From SIG440 sp045580025 (lineage in GTDB: Bacteria > Bacillota > Clostridia > Monoglobales > Monoglobaceae), in NCBI GenBank assembly GCA_045580025.1, contig JAZNNB010000024.1, positions 1-50,973 on the forward strand: a stretch of DNA of 50,973 nt. The letters are read 5' to 3'. A model generated the notes under the pieces. The model made no database searches and had not been told where the DNA came from. It worked only from the letters and a program-made list of their open reading frames with translations. Shown piece by piece: positions 33,571 through 42,099 of the stretch. How positions within the stretch are numbered: position 1 is the first letter of the stretch; each line of letters starts with the position of its first letter. Both the position numbers and the translations under genes were made by a program.

Positions 33571-34075
33571 CCATGTGGCAATATCTGCAGCTATTATCAC
33601 TGTATGTTCGTGGATTTGTCTGCCGGGAGCTGTCCCGTATACATTTCAGACATTTGGAGTGTTTCTTGTGGCGGCACTTTTTGGCGCAAAAAAAAGCACC
33701 CTTTCGGTACTTGTCTATATTCTGCTTGGTGCTGTTGGTCTGCCGGTCTTTGCCGGAGGCAGAGGTGGTATTGGCACGATAATGGGCGAAAGTGGTGGAT
33801 ACATAATGGCGTTTTTGCCGTCAGTCTATTTGTGTGGAAGAATTTGTGAGAGAAATCCTGAAAATAAAAAGAAACAGCTTTTGGGAATGGCTTTGGGGCT
33901 CACTATCTGTTATATTCTCGGAACGTTTTGGGCGTATGTAATGTATTTGCGGGGCGGCGGAACTGCTACCCTGGGAATTGTGTTGGGGAAATTCGTGATG
34001 CCATTTGTCATTCCTGATATAGTGAAAATAGTTCTTGCGCAGCTCGTTGTACAAAAACTAAAAAAAGCAATATAA
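33551..34075 (+). CDS. bioY: Biotin transporter substrate-binding subunit BioY
   Basis: 174 residues from ATG 33551; ATG 33545 is equally possible. S component of an ECF transporter. About six membrane helices, with VPYTFQTFGVFLVAALFG, GLPVFAGGRGGIGTIMGESGGYI (the biotin-binding signature) and the C-terminal VMPFVIPDIVKIVLA. The energising EcfA/T proteins are not in this window. It overlaps the upstream gene and ends at a strong terminator shared with tatD. I see no biotin riboswitch or BirA operator upstream. Confidence 0.95.
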   Translation: MKIREINHVAISAAIITVCSWICLPGAVPYTFQTFGVFLVAALFGAKKSTLSVLVYILLGAVGLPVFAGGRGGIGTIMGESGGYIMAFLPSVYLCGRICERNPENKKKQLLGMALGLTICYILGTFWAYVMYLRGGGTATLGIVLGKFVMPFVIPDIVKIVLAQLVVQKLKKAI

Positions 34076-34076
34076 A

Positions 34077-34109
34077 ATCCGCAAGGGAAAGACCTTTGCG
34101 GATTTTTTT
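34077..34109. terminator. Terminator between convergent bioY and tatD
   Basis: AATCCGCAAGG pairs with CCTTTGCGGATT (one bulge), followed by seven T on the plus strand. The opposite strand also has a short U-run, so it may serve both genes. Confidence 0.85.
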
Positions 34110-34110
34110 G

Positions 34111-34881
34111 TTAAAGTGTGATGCCAAAAAAATTGACAGCATTTTCTCTTGTTGCGCGGATAACCTCATCTGTTTGAAGCCCTTTAATTTCTGCGATTTT
34201 TTCGGCGATACGAAAGACAAGACTGCTGTCGTTTCTGGTGCCCCTAAAAGGTTCGGGCGCCATATAAGGACAGTCGGTTTCGATGAAAATGCGGTCAAGA
34301 GGGATTTCTCTCACAGCCTCAACTGCACGACGGGCGTTTTTGAAAGTGACAACACCTGTAAAAGAAATATAAAAGCCCATTTTGACAAGTTCCTTTGCGA
34401 TTTGGGCACTACCCGAAAAACAGTGAAACACACATTTTTTTATATTCTTTTCACGCAGGATTTCTATGCACTCGCCCTTTGACTCACGGTCGTGGATAAT
34501 CACAGGCATATCAAGTTCTTTTGCTAAATCAAGCTGAGCCAAAAGCCATTCTTTCTGCACGTCTGGATGTGTGTCATCATAGTGATAATCAAGACCGATT
34601 TCACCGATGGCAACCACTTTTGGATGACGTGATAGCTCTCTTAAAGTGTCTATGTCAGCATTTTGCATAGAGTGAGTGCAGCTTGGATGAACACCGACAG
34701 AAGCATAGATGAAATCATATTTTTCTGCAAGGGCGATGGATGTTTTTGAAGACTCAATGTCCGATGCGATATTGTTGAGAAGTCCCACATTTGCATTTTT
34801 GATTTTTTGTATTACTTCACTGCGGTCACTGTCAAACATACTGTCATCGAGATGCGCGTGTGTGTCATATAAAAAGTTCAT
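34111..34881 (-). CDS. tatD: TatD-family metal-dependent hydrolase/DNase
   Basis: 256 residues. TIM-barrel amidohydrolase. DTHAHLD (H8, H10), VGVHPS, GEIGLDYH with the bridging Glu, VIIHDRES, VFHCFSG and ETDCPYMAP with the catalytic Asp are all present. The family cleaves DNA ends and D-amino-acyl or other ester/amide bonds, and its role in Clostridia is not settled. It is the last gene of a minus-strand cluster, with a terminator-like hairpin separating it from the aminotransferase gene. Confidence 0.94.
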   Translation of the reverse strand: MNFLYDTHAHLDDSMFDSDRSEVIQKIKNANVGLLNNIASDIESSKTSIALAEKYDFIYASVGVHPSCTHSMQNADIDTLRELSRHPKVVAIGEIGLDYHYDDTHPDVQKEWLLAQLDLAKELDMPVIIHDRESKGECIEILREKNIKKCVFHCFSGSAQIAKELVKMGFYISFTGVVTFKNARRAVEAVREIPLDRIFIETDCPYMAPEPFRGTRNDSSLVFRIAEKIAEIKGLQTDEVIRATRENAVNFFGITL

Positions 34882-34906
34882 ATTTTTACCTTTCTTCTGA
34901 TTGAAA

Positions 34907-34933
34907 AACCGGGTGGGGTTTTCCCGCCCGGTT
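34907..34933 (-). terminator. Terminator after the aminotransferase gene
   Basis: On the minus strand AACCGGGCGGG pairs with CCCACCCGGTT, followed by a TTTTTC run. 7 bases past the aminotransferase stop. Confidence 0.75.
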
Positions 34934-34939
34934 TGTTTT

Positions 34940-36112
34940 TTATTTTAATTTTTTGATAAAGGTTTCGATGCGACTTAATGCTTCGTTGATGCTCTCAAGT
35001 GAGTATGCATAGGAGCATCTTATATGACCCTCTCCACAGTCGCCGAAAGCATTGCCGGGGATTACTGCGACTTTCATATCATAAAGGAGCTTTTCACAAA
35101 AATCATTTGATGAAAGACCTGTGCTTTTTATTGACGGGAAAGCATAGAAAGCGCCTTGCGGCTCAAAACAGTCAAGGCCCATATCGTTGAAGCCTTTAAC
35201 AATTATTTTTCTGCGGTTGTCATATTCATCTCGCATAACCTCAATGTCATCATCGCCGTTTTTGAGAGCTTCGATAGCCGCATACTGTGCGGTGGTGGGA
35301 GCTGACATAATAGCGTACTGATGAATTTTTGTCATCTGGGTGATAAGGGATGGATGACCGCAGGCATAACCAAGACGCCAGCCTGTCATAGCATATGCTT
35401 TTGAGAAGCCGCTTACAAGAACAGTTCGTTCATACATACCGTCAAGCTCTGCTATTGAAACGTGTTTCATTCCATAAGTGAGTTCGGAGTAGATTTCGTC
35501 ACTTAAAACCAGAATGTTTGTATCCCGGATAACCTCTGCGATTTTCTCAAGGTCGCTGCGGGTCATTATTGCACCTGTGGGGTTGTTCGGATAGGGCAAC
35601 ACCAGAACTTTTGTTTTTGGTGTTATAGCAGCCTTTAATACATCGGGTGTAAGCTTGAAGTTGTCTTCCGCTTTTGTAAGAAGAGGAACAGCTACGCCCC
35701 CTGAAAGCTGCGTGATTGGCTTGTAACACACAAAGCTTGGCTCGGGAATAAGAACCTCGTCGCCTGGGTTTATTACTGCACGCAAAAATATATCAATCGC
35801 TTCACTGCCGCCCACGGTCACTATTGACTGGGTGGCTGCATCGTAGCTTAGATTGAATCGTCTTTTCAGGTATTTTGATATTTCTTCTCTGAGTTCCATA
35901 AGACCTTTGTTTGAGGTATAGTGAGTATGCCCCTTTTCCAGAGAATATACACCTTCGTCACGGATGTGCCAAGGGGTTACGAAATCTGGCTCGCCCACGC
36001 CCAGAGAAATGACGTTGTTCATTTCTGCTGCTATGTCAAAGAATTTTCTTATTCCTGATGGGGGAATGTTTGTCACTGCATTGCTAAGAAGAAATTCGGG
36101 GTTAAATGTCAT
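34940..36112 (-). CDS. Class I/II PLP-dependent aminotransferase
   Basis: 390 residues, AspC/PatA-like fold type I enzyme. VGGSEAID binds PLP phosphate, PYPNNPTGA contains the conserved Asn, LSDEIYSEL holds the Asp that contacts the pyridine nitrogen, SGFSKAYAMTGWRLGY has the PLP lysine, and HIRCSYAYS has the substrate-carboxylate Arg. The amino-acid substrate is not readable. It overlaps the Lrp gene by 4 bases, so it is probably co-regulated with, and perhaps controlled by, that regulator. Confidence 0.93.
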   Translation of the reverse strand: MTFNPEFLLSNAVTNIPPSGIRKFFDIAAEMNNVISLGVGEPDFVTPWHIRDEGVYSLEKGHTHYTSNKGLMELREEISKYLKRRFNLSYDAATQSIVTVGGSEAIDIFLRAVINPGDEVLIPEPSFVCYKPITQLSGGVAVPLLTKAEDNFKLTPDVLKAAITPKTKVLVLPYPNNPTGAIMTRSDLEKIAEVIRDTNILVLSDEIYSELTYGMKHVSIAELDGMYERTVLVSGFSKAYAMTGWRLGYACGHPSLITQMTKIHQYAIMSAPTTAQYAAIEALKNGDDDIEVMRDEYDNRRKIIVKGFNDMGLDCFEPQGAFYAFPSIKSTGLSSNDFCEKLLYDMKVAVIPGNAFGDCGEGHIRCSYAYSLESINEALSRIETFIKKLK

Positions 36113-36609
36113 AAGGATATAACCTCCCTGTCATCTTCATTTTCTGTTACAAACACCGTGCCGCCTTCTTTGTATATTTTAAGAACAAAGTGAGTAGCTG
36201 TGCTGAGAACACCTTCCATAGGTGCAAGATGTTCTGAAATGAAAAGAGAAATGTCTTTTATGCTTTCGCCTTCAACTGTAATGCCAAAATCATAGCTTCC
36301 GCTCATAAGATTTAAGCATTTAACCTGCGGATATTGATAAATGCGCTGGGCTAATCGGTTGAAACCGTTGTGACGCTGGGGAGTGACTTTGAGTTCTATG
36401 TATGCTGAAACAACGTCTCTTTCAGGAACTTTGTCCCAGTTAACAATAGCTCCATAGCCAAGGATGACACCATCCTTTTCGAGCTGGTCAATGGCGGCTC
36501 CGGCCTCGGCAACGGTCATATCCACCATTGTGGCTATCTGTTCCAAAGAAAGTTTGCAGTTGTCGTGAAGAATGTCAACTAATTTTTTAGCGTTTTTAAT
36601 CTCGCTCAT
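36109..36609 (-). CDS. Lrp/AsnC-family transcriptional regulator
   Basis: 166 residues. Winged HTH (about 5-60: LSLEQIATMVDMTVAEAGAAIDQLEKDGVILGY) followed by the RAM ligand-binding domain (about 68-150: VSAYIELKVTPQRHNGF, CLNLMSGSYDFGITVEG). Lrp-type proteins sense amino acids and form octamers. The gene is the first of an operon with the aminotransferase, which fits local feedback on amino-acid metabolism. Its promoter is at 36668-36696. Confidence 0.9.
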   Translation of the reverse strand: MSEIKNAKKLVDILHDNCKLSLEQIATMVDMTVAEAGAAIDQLEKDGVILGYGAIVNWDKVPERDVVSAYIELKVTPQRHNGFNRLAQRIYQYPQVKCLNLMSGSYDFGITVEGESIKDISLFISEHLAPMEGVLSTATHFVLKIYKEGGTVFVTENEDDREVISL

Positions 36610-36667
36610 AATTTTTGCCTCCCGGAGTTTATATTAAAATTTATACAAATTTTTATAATCAAATTAC

Positions 36668-36696
36668 AGTATATCATTTTTTTGTCAAATAGTCAA
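36668..36696 (-). promoter_or_regulatory. Promoter of the Lrp-aminotransferase operon
   Basis: On the minus strand TTGACT (36696-36691), 17-base spacer, TATACT (36673-36668). Confidence 0.7.
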
Positions 36697-36746
36697 CTTA
36701 AATAAAATTAAACAAATGGAGGGACTTAAAAAACAACAAAAATCCC

Positions 36747-36775
36747 TTGATTTTTACAAGGAAATGGTGTAAAAT
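36747..36775 (+). promoter_or_regulatory. Candidate promoter of the M23 endopeptidase gene
   Basis: TTGATT (36747-36752), 17-base spacer, TAAAAT (36770-36775). It leaves an AT-rich leader of about 88 bases. Confidence 0.55.
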
Positions 36776-36869
36776 AAAATAGATTGTAACAAAAATTTAA
36801 CAATATATTTAAGATAGGTTAATTTTTTATTGATATGATTATATAAAACAGTGCTAAAGAGGTGATTTT

Positions 36870-38393
36870 TTGAATTTAAAAAACGAAACGGAAGAACAAA
36901 AAGTTTTTGTTTCAGGAAAAGTGAAATTGCTACAATCAAAGTTTTTTGATTTTTGTGAAAATATAGGTGAAAAGGTTTTGAAGCCTTTCGAAAGAAAAAG
37001 TGGACAAAGACTCCCATCAGAAGAAATGATTGAATACAAAAAGAGCGTTAAGTCTTTGTGGAGTGAGTTCGGACGCAGGATTTTAAGCACAGCGTCGACT
37101 GCACTTGTTATTATTGCAGTTTGCACAATGGTAAATCTAATGGGTTGGAGTCTTGGATATGAAGTTATTGTGGATGGTGAAAATATCGGCATGGTTACTG
37201 ATAAAGCCGAGGTTTACGATGCCATAAGTGAAACCCGTGACGAGATAAAGATTTATCTTGGAGATACATCGTATAGCAAAGAGCCTGTCTTTGTCCGCAG
37301 AATTGTGGAAGGAAAGGCCCTCAGCACAAAAGATGACTTAAAGCGTGCACTACTTTCCAATGTGGATATGATGGTTGAAGCGTATGGGGTATACATTGAC
37401 GGAAAACTTACCCTTGGCGTTTCAAGTGCCGATGCGGCTGAATGGGTTTTTGCAAGTTATAAAAAGAAATTTGCAGGGGAAGAAATAGCGGAGGATATGG
37501 CTGTTGACTTTTGCGAAAAAATTGACATCAAGAAAGAATTTCTTCACATTGCTTTGCTCAATACTCCTGAAGAAGCCCTTGAAAATCTTTCAGGGAATAC
37601 AAAAGAGCTTACATCATATATTGTGGAAGACAATGACAGTTTGTGGGGTATAGCAAAAAAATATGATACAACTGTGGAACATATTCTCGCTATGAATGAT
37701 GAGATAACCGAAAACATCAAGGCGGGTATGGAGATAAAGGTTGAGGAAGCTGTTCCACTCCTTTCTGTACGTACCGTGCAGACGGTGTCCCTTGTAGAGC
37801 CGGTTCCATATACCGTGGAGAAAATAAAGGATGACAGCCTTTATGAAGGAAGAACAGAGGTAAAACGAAACGGTGTCGACGGCAGTGCAAAGGTTCTTGC
37901 TCGTGTTACGAAAATTAACGGCAAGGAAGTGCAAAAAGATGTGCTTGAAAGCGAAACCTTATCGGCGCCGATTTCTCAGATTGAGAAAATAGGCACAAAA
38001 AAACGTCCTGCTACCACTGGCTCGGGAACATTTATTTCACCCACTTTTGGAACACTCTCATCCCGCTATGGCGGAAGATGGGGAAGACAGCATACCGGCA
38101 TTGATATTGCCGGCAGCTATAATTCGGCTATAAAGGCGGCAGACGGCGGAAAAGTTATCTATGCCGGATGGATGTCCGGATACGGAAATTATGTGGTTAT
38201 TGACCACGAAAACGGTTATCAGACGGGTTATGGTCACTGCGCATCACTTTTGGTAAGCGAGGGCGACAGAGTGGCAAAAGGCGACACAATTGCAAAAATG
38301 GGAAATACCGGACGAAGCACCGGAACACATCTCCATTTTGAAGTGAAAAAGAACGGGGAATTTGTGAACCCACTTAAATACGTAGGATATTGA
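36870..38393 (+). CDS. Membrane-anchored M23 peptidoglycan endopeptidase with LysM and G5 domains
   Basis: 507 residues from TTG 36870 (GAGGTG upstream). A cytoplasmic start is followed by one membrane helix (about 72-92) and an extracytoplasmic helical domain. LysM is at about 248-292 (YIVEDNDSLWGIAKKYDTTVEHILAMN), G5 at about 308-372 (VPYTVEKIKDDSLYEG...SAPI) and the M23 domain at about 405-500. Zinc ligands: HTGIDIAG supplies H and D, and HLHFEV supplies the third; the catalytic His is in YGHC. It hydrolyses peptide crosslinks. It lies 25 bases before the WalR-like gene, and such hydrolases are typical WalR targets. Confidence 0.93.
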   Translation: MNLKNETEEQKVFVSGKVKLLQSKFFDFCENIGEKVLKPFERKSGQRLPSEEMIEYKKSVKSLWSEFGRRILSTASTALVIIAVCTMVNLMGWSLGYEVIVDGENIGMVTDKAEVYDAISETRDEIKIYLGDTSYSKEPVFVRRIVEGKALSTKDDLKRALLSNVDMMVEAYGVYIDGKLTLGVSSADAAEWVFASYKKKFAGEEIAEDMAVDFCEKIDIKKEFLHIALLNTPEEALENLSGNTKELTSYIVEDNDSLWGIAKKYDTTVEHILAMNDEITENIKAGMEIKVEEAVPLLSVRTVQTVSLVEPVPYTVEKIKDDSLYEGRTEVKRNGVDGSAKVLARVTKINGKEVQKDVLESETLSAPISQIEKIGTKKRPATTGSGTFISPTFGTLSSRYGGRWGRQHTGIDIAGSYNSAIKAADGGKVIYAGWMSGYGNYVVIDHENGYQTGYGHCASLLVSEGDRVAKGDTIAKMGNTGRSTGTHLHFEVKKNGEFVNPLKYVGY

Positions 38394-38418
38394 TTTTTTA
38401 CCCAAGGAGGGCAAAAAA

Positions 38419-39114
38419 ATGAGTAAAAAAATACTTATAGTTGACGACGAAAAACCCATTGTTGAAATACTGAAAATAAATCTGCAAAAAGAGGGCTATG
38501 AAACTCTTGAAGCGTTTGACGGCGAAGCAGCGGTGAGTATCGCTATGAAGGAGGAACCTGACCTTATACTCCTTGACGTTATGCTGCCGAAGCTTGATGG
38601 GTTTTCTGTGCTGAAGAAAATTCGCGAGAAATCTTCCGTGCCGATTTTGATGCTTACTGCACGTGAAGAGGAATTTGACAAGGTTTTGGGCCTTGAGCTT
38701 GGTGCTGATGACTATATAACAAAGCCTTTTAGCATCCGTGAACTTATGGCAAGGGTAAAGGCACATATGAGAAGAACAGAGACGGCGTTCATAGATAAGC
38801 AGGAAAAGTCTGCTGATAAGCTTGAAATTGGTTCTTTTGTGTTTGATTACAACAGATATGAGCTTTACAAAAACGGAGAGCATATTGAAATTACTATCAG
38901 AGAATTTGAACTTATAAAGTTCCTGGCAAGCCAACCCAATAAGGTTTTTTCACGGCAGAGCCTTTTGGAAAGTGTCTGGGGCTATGAATATTACGGCGAC
39001 GACAGAACTGTTGACGTTACAGTAAGACGTCTTCGCGAAAAAGTGGAGGATGACCCGTCGGAGCCACGCTACATAATGACAAAACGTGGTGTGGGTTATT
39101 ATTTTCAGCCCTGA
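38419..39114 (+). CDS. OmpR/PhoB-type response regulator, WalR-like
   Basis: 231 residues. Receiver domain with the acidic pocket DDEK (about 9-12), the phospho-acceptor Asp in LILLDVMLPKLDG (about 53), the Thr in LTARE and the Lys in ITKPFS. Winged-helix effector (about 135-231) with ITIREFELIKFLA and DDRTVDVTVRRLREKVE. Close to WalR in wording. No histidine kinase is adjacent: rlmH begins on its stop codon (TGATG). Perhaps it is served by a kinase elsewhere, such as the one at 43674. Confidence 0.9.
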   Translation: MSKKILIVDDEKPIVEILKINLQKEGYETLEAFDGEAAVSIAMKEEPDLILLDVMLPKLDGFSVLKKIREKSSVPILMLTAREEEFDKVLGLELGADDYITKPFSIRELMARVKAHMRRTETAFIDKQEKSADKLEIGSFVFDYNRYELYKNGEHIEITIREFELIKFLASQPNKVFSRQSLLESVWGYEYYGDDRTVDVTVRRLREKVEDDPSEPRYIMTKRGVGYYFQP

Positions 39115-39596
39115 TGCTTAGCGTTACAATTCTTGCTGTGGGGAAAATGAAAGAAAAGTTTCTCACCGATGCGGTAGAAGAATATGCAAAAAGACTTTCG
39201 GCTTATTGCCGTTTTGATGTGGTGGAGGTTAGGGACGAGAAAACCCCTGAAAACCCAACCGAGACGGAAAAGAATATTATACTTGACCGCGAGGCAGAAC
39301 AGATTTTGCAGAAAATCCCCAAAGGTGCAAAGGTTGTTTCCTTGTGCGTTGAGGGAAAACAGATGTCGTCACACAAATTTGCTGATATGATTTCCGATTT
39401 TACCGTGAAAGGCTGTAGCAAGATTGTTTTTGTAATAGGCGGCTCAATGGGACTTTCGGAAAAGGTGAAAAAAATTTCTGATATAAGGCTCAGTTTTTCA
39501 GAAATGACCTTTCCACATATGCTGATGAGGGTTATTCTTGCAGAACAGCTTTATCGCGGGTTTACCATTTTAAGAGGAAAAACCTATCATAAATAA
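39114..39596 (+). CDS. rlmH: 23S rRNA (pseudouridine1915-N3)-methyltransferase
   Basis: 160 residues, SPOUT-fold methyltransferase acting on helix 69 of 23S rRNA in assembled ribosomes. VTILAVGKMKEKFL starts the protein. VVSLCVEGKQMSSHKFA, KIVFVIGGSMGLSEKV (the knot that binds SAM) and the C-terminal ILAEQLYRGFTILRGKTYHK match the family. In many Firmicutes rlmH lies at the end of the wal locus, which agrees with the WalR-like gene upstream. The inverted-repeat element begins right at its stop codon. Confidence 0.96.
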   Translation: MLSVTILAVGKMKEKFLTDAVEEYAKRLSAYCRFDVVEVRDEKTPENPTETEKNIILDREAEQILQKIPKGAKVVSLCVEGKQMSSHKFADMISDFTVKGCSKIVFVIGGSMGLSEKVKKISDIRLSFSEMTFPHMLMRVILAEQLYRGFTILRGKTYHK

Positions 39597-39870
39597 AAAA
39601 TCCGTCACTGTAAGGCATCCCCACATAGTGATAAACCAACTTGAAACTTTGCATTATGGCGTCGAACTTCGCAAAAAGCCTCGGCAATCCATACACAGGA
39701 TTGCCTGTGTTTTTTACTTGTTCGCCATCCAAAATCCTTTGTTCCAAGCAGAACATTGTTTTGACAAATAAAGGAAGTCCTTGAGATAATTAGTATCTCA
39801 AGGACTTTAATCCAATTTTTGTCAAAATTGATTTTCCCTATGTGGCCACGCCTTTGTGACGGATTTTTAT
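39596..39870. mobile_element. MITE-like element, about 275 bp, non-coding
   Basis: Terminal inverted repeats of about 32 bases: left 39596-39628 (AAAAATCCGTCAC...CCACATAG), right 39838-39869 (CTATGTGG...GTGACGGATTTTT). Inside: hairpin GGCAATCC/GGATTGCC (39683-39705) followed by a T-run, which may also terminate rlmH; a perfect 14-base hairpin (39775-39788 with 39794-39807); and a promoter-like TTGACA (39761)/GATAAT (39785) at 18-base spacing. No credible protein. The layout suits a miniature inverted-repeat transposable element, but a large folded RNA closed by the same repeats is an alternative. I could not identify a clear target-site duplication. Confidence 0.6.
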
Positions 39871-39904
39871 AAAAAAAAAAGACCACCAATTTTATTTGGT
39901 GGTC
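39870..39904 (-). terminator. Terminator of the G5/3D-domain gene
   Basis: On the minus strand GACCACCA (39904-39897) pairs with TGGTGGTC (39888-39881), followed by a run of ten or more T. Confidence 0.88.
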
Positions 39905-39915
39905 AAAGTAAGTTT

Positions 39916-40998
39916 TTAGTTCAAAATATAAACCTTCATTGGACGTCTGCCAAAGTTTATGGCTTCGCCGCGTGTGTTGTAACAAAGGTCTATGCGGTTA
40001 CCTTTTATGGCACCGCCCGTATCCGCAGCGATTGCTGTGCCGTAGACATAAGAGCCGTCAAGACTCTCGATATAGAGCTTTGTTCCAAGGGGAATAATGC
40101 TTGGGTCAACGGCTACAATTCCATAACCTGCACGTCTGCCTGTTGCAGTGATGCCATAGGCGGGGTGGGACGGAGCTTTTCCACAGCTTGATGAATCATA
40201 AGCGGTTGCATTCACTGTGAGAACTCTGCTGTATGAAAGATTGCCGCTACGTGAAGTGGTCACTGTGCCTGCCGATGCGATTGTGTAACTGTCGATAGTC
40301 TTTCTTGGACCAACTTCAGTAATCTGTGCAACAGCATCACGGATAACTTCTTCTTTGATAACCTCGCGTTTCACTTCAACGCCGTCTTCGTAAAAGATTT
40401 TGTAGGAAACGTTTTTCTCGCCTGGCTCACCCTTTGATATAATCTTTCGGGCACCTGTTGCCAACGCTTTGTTTTCACGCTGAGTGCTCTCATAAGGGAT
40501 TTCTTCGATAACCTCAATGGTTTCTTCTTTGGTACGGATAAGTGTAATCTCGTCAAACTCTGAAACCTTTGCAGTGTATTGAGGAGTTGTTTTGTCGGTT
40601 TCTTTTGCATTGTAGCCAAGTTCGTTCAAAATTTCCCCTACTGTACGGCGTGTTGCCACGTGGAGAGTAGTTTTTCCCTTTTCAGTAACACTGACGTTAA
40701 ACGCTCTGTATATTTCAATTTTCATGCTGTCTTTGAGCTTATCAGTTGGCAGTACGTTCATTTCATCACGAGTACCAAGCTTGATGTTTTCAGCTTTCAA
40801 GACATCTTCAACATATCGATTAAATGTAATAACTTGTTTTGCGGAATTACCTCCGTCAATGATTGTTACTTGTTTGCACATTACAGACACAGTGCATATA
40901 ACAGCAACTGCAACAAGTGCAAAAATTGATGACAAAAGGATGTTCCGTTTGGCTGATGAGGACATGTTAAGCATTCTATCCTTCAGACCATTCAGCAT
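39916..40998 (-). CDS. YabE/RpfB-like cell-wall protein with DUF348, G5 and 3D domains
   Basis: 360 residues from ATG 40998 (AGGTGA upstream; TTG 41001 is in the longer frame). One membrane helix or uncleaved signal (about 20-41). Two ubiquitin-like DUF348 repeats (about 42-160), a G5 domain (about 160-240: EEIPYESTQRENKALATGARKIISKGEPGE) and a C-terminal 3D domain (about 265-360) whose three Asp-containing motifs, VNATAYDSS, VAVDPSIIP and IAADTGGAIKGNRIDLC, form a lytic-transglycosylase-like active site. It probably remodels peptidoglycan at spore outgrowth or growth resumption. It has its own promoter and terminator. Confidence 0.92.
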   Translation of the reverse strand: MLNGLKDRMLNMSSSAKRNILLSSIFALVAVAVICTVSVMCKQVTIIDGGNSAKQVITFNRYVEDVLKAENIKLGTRDEMNVLPTDKLKDSMKIEIYRAFNVSVTEKGKTTLHVATRRTVGEILNELGYNAKETDKTTPQYTAKVSEFDEITLIRTKEETIEVIEEIPYESTQRENKALATGARKIISKGEPGEKNVSYKIFYEDGVEVKREVIKEEVIRDAVAQITEVGPRKTIDSYTIASAGTVTTSRSGNLSYSRVLTVNATAYDSSSCGKAPSHPAYGITATGRRAGYGIVAVDPSIIPLGTKLYIESLDGSYVYGTAIAADTGGAIKGNRIDLCYNTRGEAINFGRRPMKVYILN

Positions 40999-41053
40999 CA
41001 AATCACCTCTGCTTTATTAGATTTTGCCTCTCCGGGTGGGTGAGACGGTTACA

Positions 41054-41083
41054 ATTATACACAAATTTTTGGCATAAAGTCAA
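41054..41083 (-). promoter_or_regulatory. Promoter of the G5/3D-domain gene
   Basis: On the minus strand TTGACT (41083-41078), 18-base spacer, TATAAT (41059-41054). Leader of about 50 bases. I see no c-di-AMP (ydaO) riboswitch, which precedes some such genes. Confidence 0.75.
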
Positions 41084-41169
41084 ATTTGATTATCTTGAAA
41101 TAACCCAAATTAACCTTTTTAATTTTGGAAAAGAGGACTTCAAAAAGTGAAACATTTCAAAATGCTCTT

Positions 41170-41198
41170 GTTTTCTCTCGTTTTCTCTCGTTTTCTCC
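41170..41198 (+). repeat. Short tandem repeat of a pyrimidine-rich decamer
   Basis: GTTTTCTCTC occurs twice in tandem followed by a partial third copy GTTTTCTCC, in the gap between two divergent genes. Possibly slippage-prone. Function unknown. Confidence 0.7.
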
Positions 41199-41316
41199 AA
41201 CTTGAAAGGCGAATTTTCCAAAAAATTACAAAATGCGACGCAATAAAATTTGTGATTTTCTCAAATACATTGTAGTCTTTTCAGGACAAATTTATTCCAG
41301 AAAAAGGAAAAGAAAT

Positions 41317-42099
41317 ATGAAAAATGTAAAAATCAACAGCTTTGAAAGGCTGGATGATCTTCAGACAAAAAACCATCTTATGCTCATACAAAACCCTGAC
41401 TGGTTTTGTTTTGGAGTTGATGCGGTGTTGCTTTCGCATTTCGCATCAAAAACGGTGAAGAAGGGTGCAAATCTTCTTGACTTATGCACAGGAAATGGAA
41501 TAGTGCCTATCTTGATGTCTGAAAAAACAGATGCAGAAAAGATAGTGGGGCTTGAAATTCAAGAGGCGGTTGCCGAGATGGCAGAGAGGAGCGTAATGCT
41601 CAATGAACTTGGTGATAAGGTTTATATAAAGTGCGGTGACCTCAAAAATGCCGAGGAAATTTTTGGCAGAGAGGCGTTTGACAACATAACCTGCAACCCT
41701 CCCTACAAAGAAGCCACGGGCGGACTCAAGAATTCCCGTGATACTGTGACAATCGCACGGCACGAGGTTTTGTGTAATCTTCGGGATATCATTGAAATTT
41801 CAGCAAAATGTTTAAAGCCCTACGGAAAGCTTTGTATGGTGCATAGGCCTGAAAGGCTTGCGGATATTATTTGTCTTATGCGTGAAAACAGAATTGAGCC
41901 AAAGCGTCTTCAATTTATTCATCCCAAGAAGTCAAGAATAGCAAATATAATACTCATAGAGGGTGCAAAATATGGAAAGCCAAAGCTGTTTTTTGAGCCT
42001 CCCCTTTATGTATATGATGAAAATGGCGAATATTCAAAAGAAATAGATGAAATTTATGGCAGAAGAAAACCTGACTGCAAGGAGGAAAAAAACAAATGA
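41317..42099 (+). CDS. tRNA1(Val) (adenine-37 N6)-methyltransferase-like protein
   Basis: 260 residues from ATG 41317 (AAAAGGAAAAG upstream); the frame extends back to ATG 41233 without a ribosome site. Class I SAM methyltransferase of the TrmN6/YfiC type: VDAVLLSHFA, LLDLCTGNGIVPILM (SAM loop), GLEIQEA, and NPPYKEATGG, where NPPY is the catalytic motif of N6-adenine methylases. It overlaps rsmI by 4 bases, so two RNA methylases are translated together, an arrangement seen near yabB-rsmI in Bacillus. Confidence 0.88.
   Translation: MKNVKINSFERLDDLQTKNHLMLIQNPDWFCFGVDAVLLSHFASKTVKKGANLLDLCTGNGIVPILMSEKTDAEKIVGLEIQEAVAEMAERSVMLNELGDKVYIKCGDLKNAEEIFGREAFDNITCNPPYKEATGGLKNSRDTVTIARHEVLCNLRDIIEISAKCLKPYGKLCMVHRPERLADIICLMRENRIEPKRLQFIHPKKSRIANIILIEGAKYGKPKLFFEPPLYVYDENGEYSKEIDEIYGRRKPDCKEEKNK

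Noticed and set aside
39605..39985. Minus-strand 126-codon frame over the inverted-repeat element
   Set aside because: It runs through the terminator of the G5/3D gene and the hairpins of the element. Its length is explained by repeat symmetry and low stop density, and the protein resembles nothing.
41002..41060. c-di-AMP (ydaO-type) riboswitch before the G5/3D gene
   Set aside because: The leader from the predicted promoter is only about 50 bases and lacks the conserved core, so there is no room for this riboswitch.
41170..41198. CRISPR-like repeat
   Set aside because: The units are 10 bases in direct tandem with no spacers and no cas genes nearby, so this is a simple tandem repeat.
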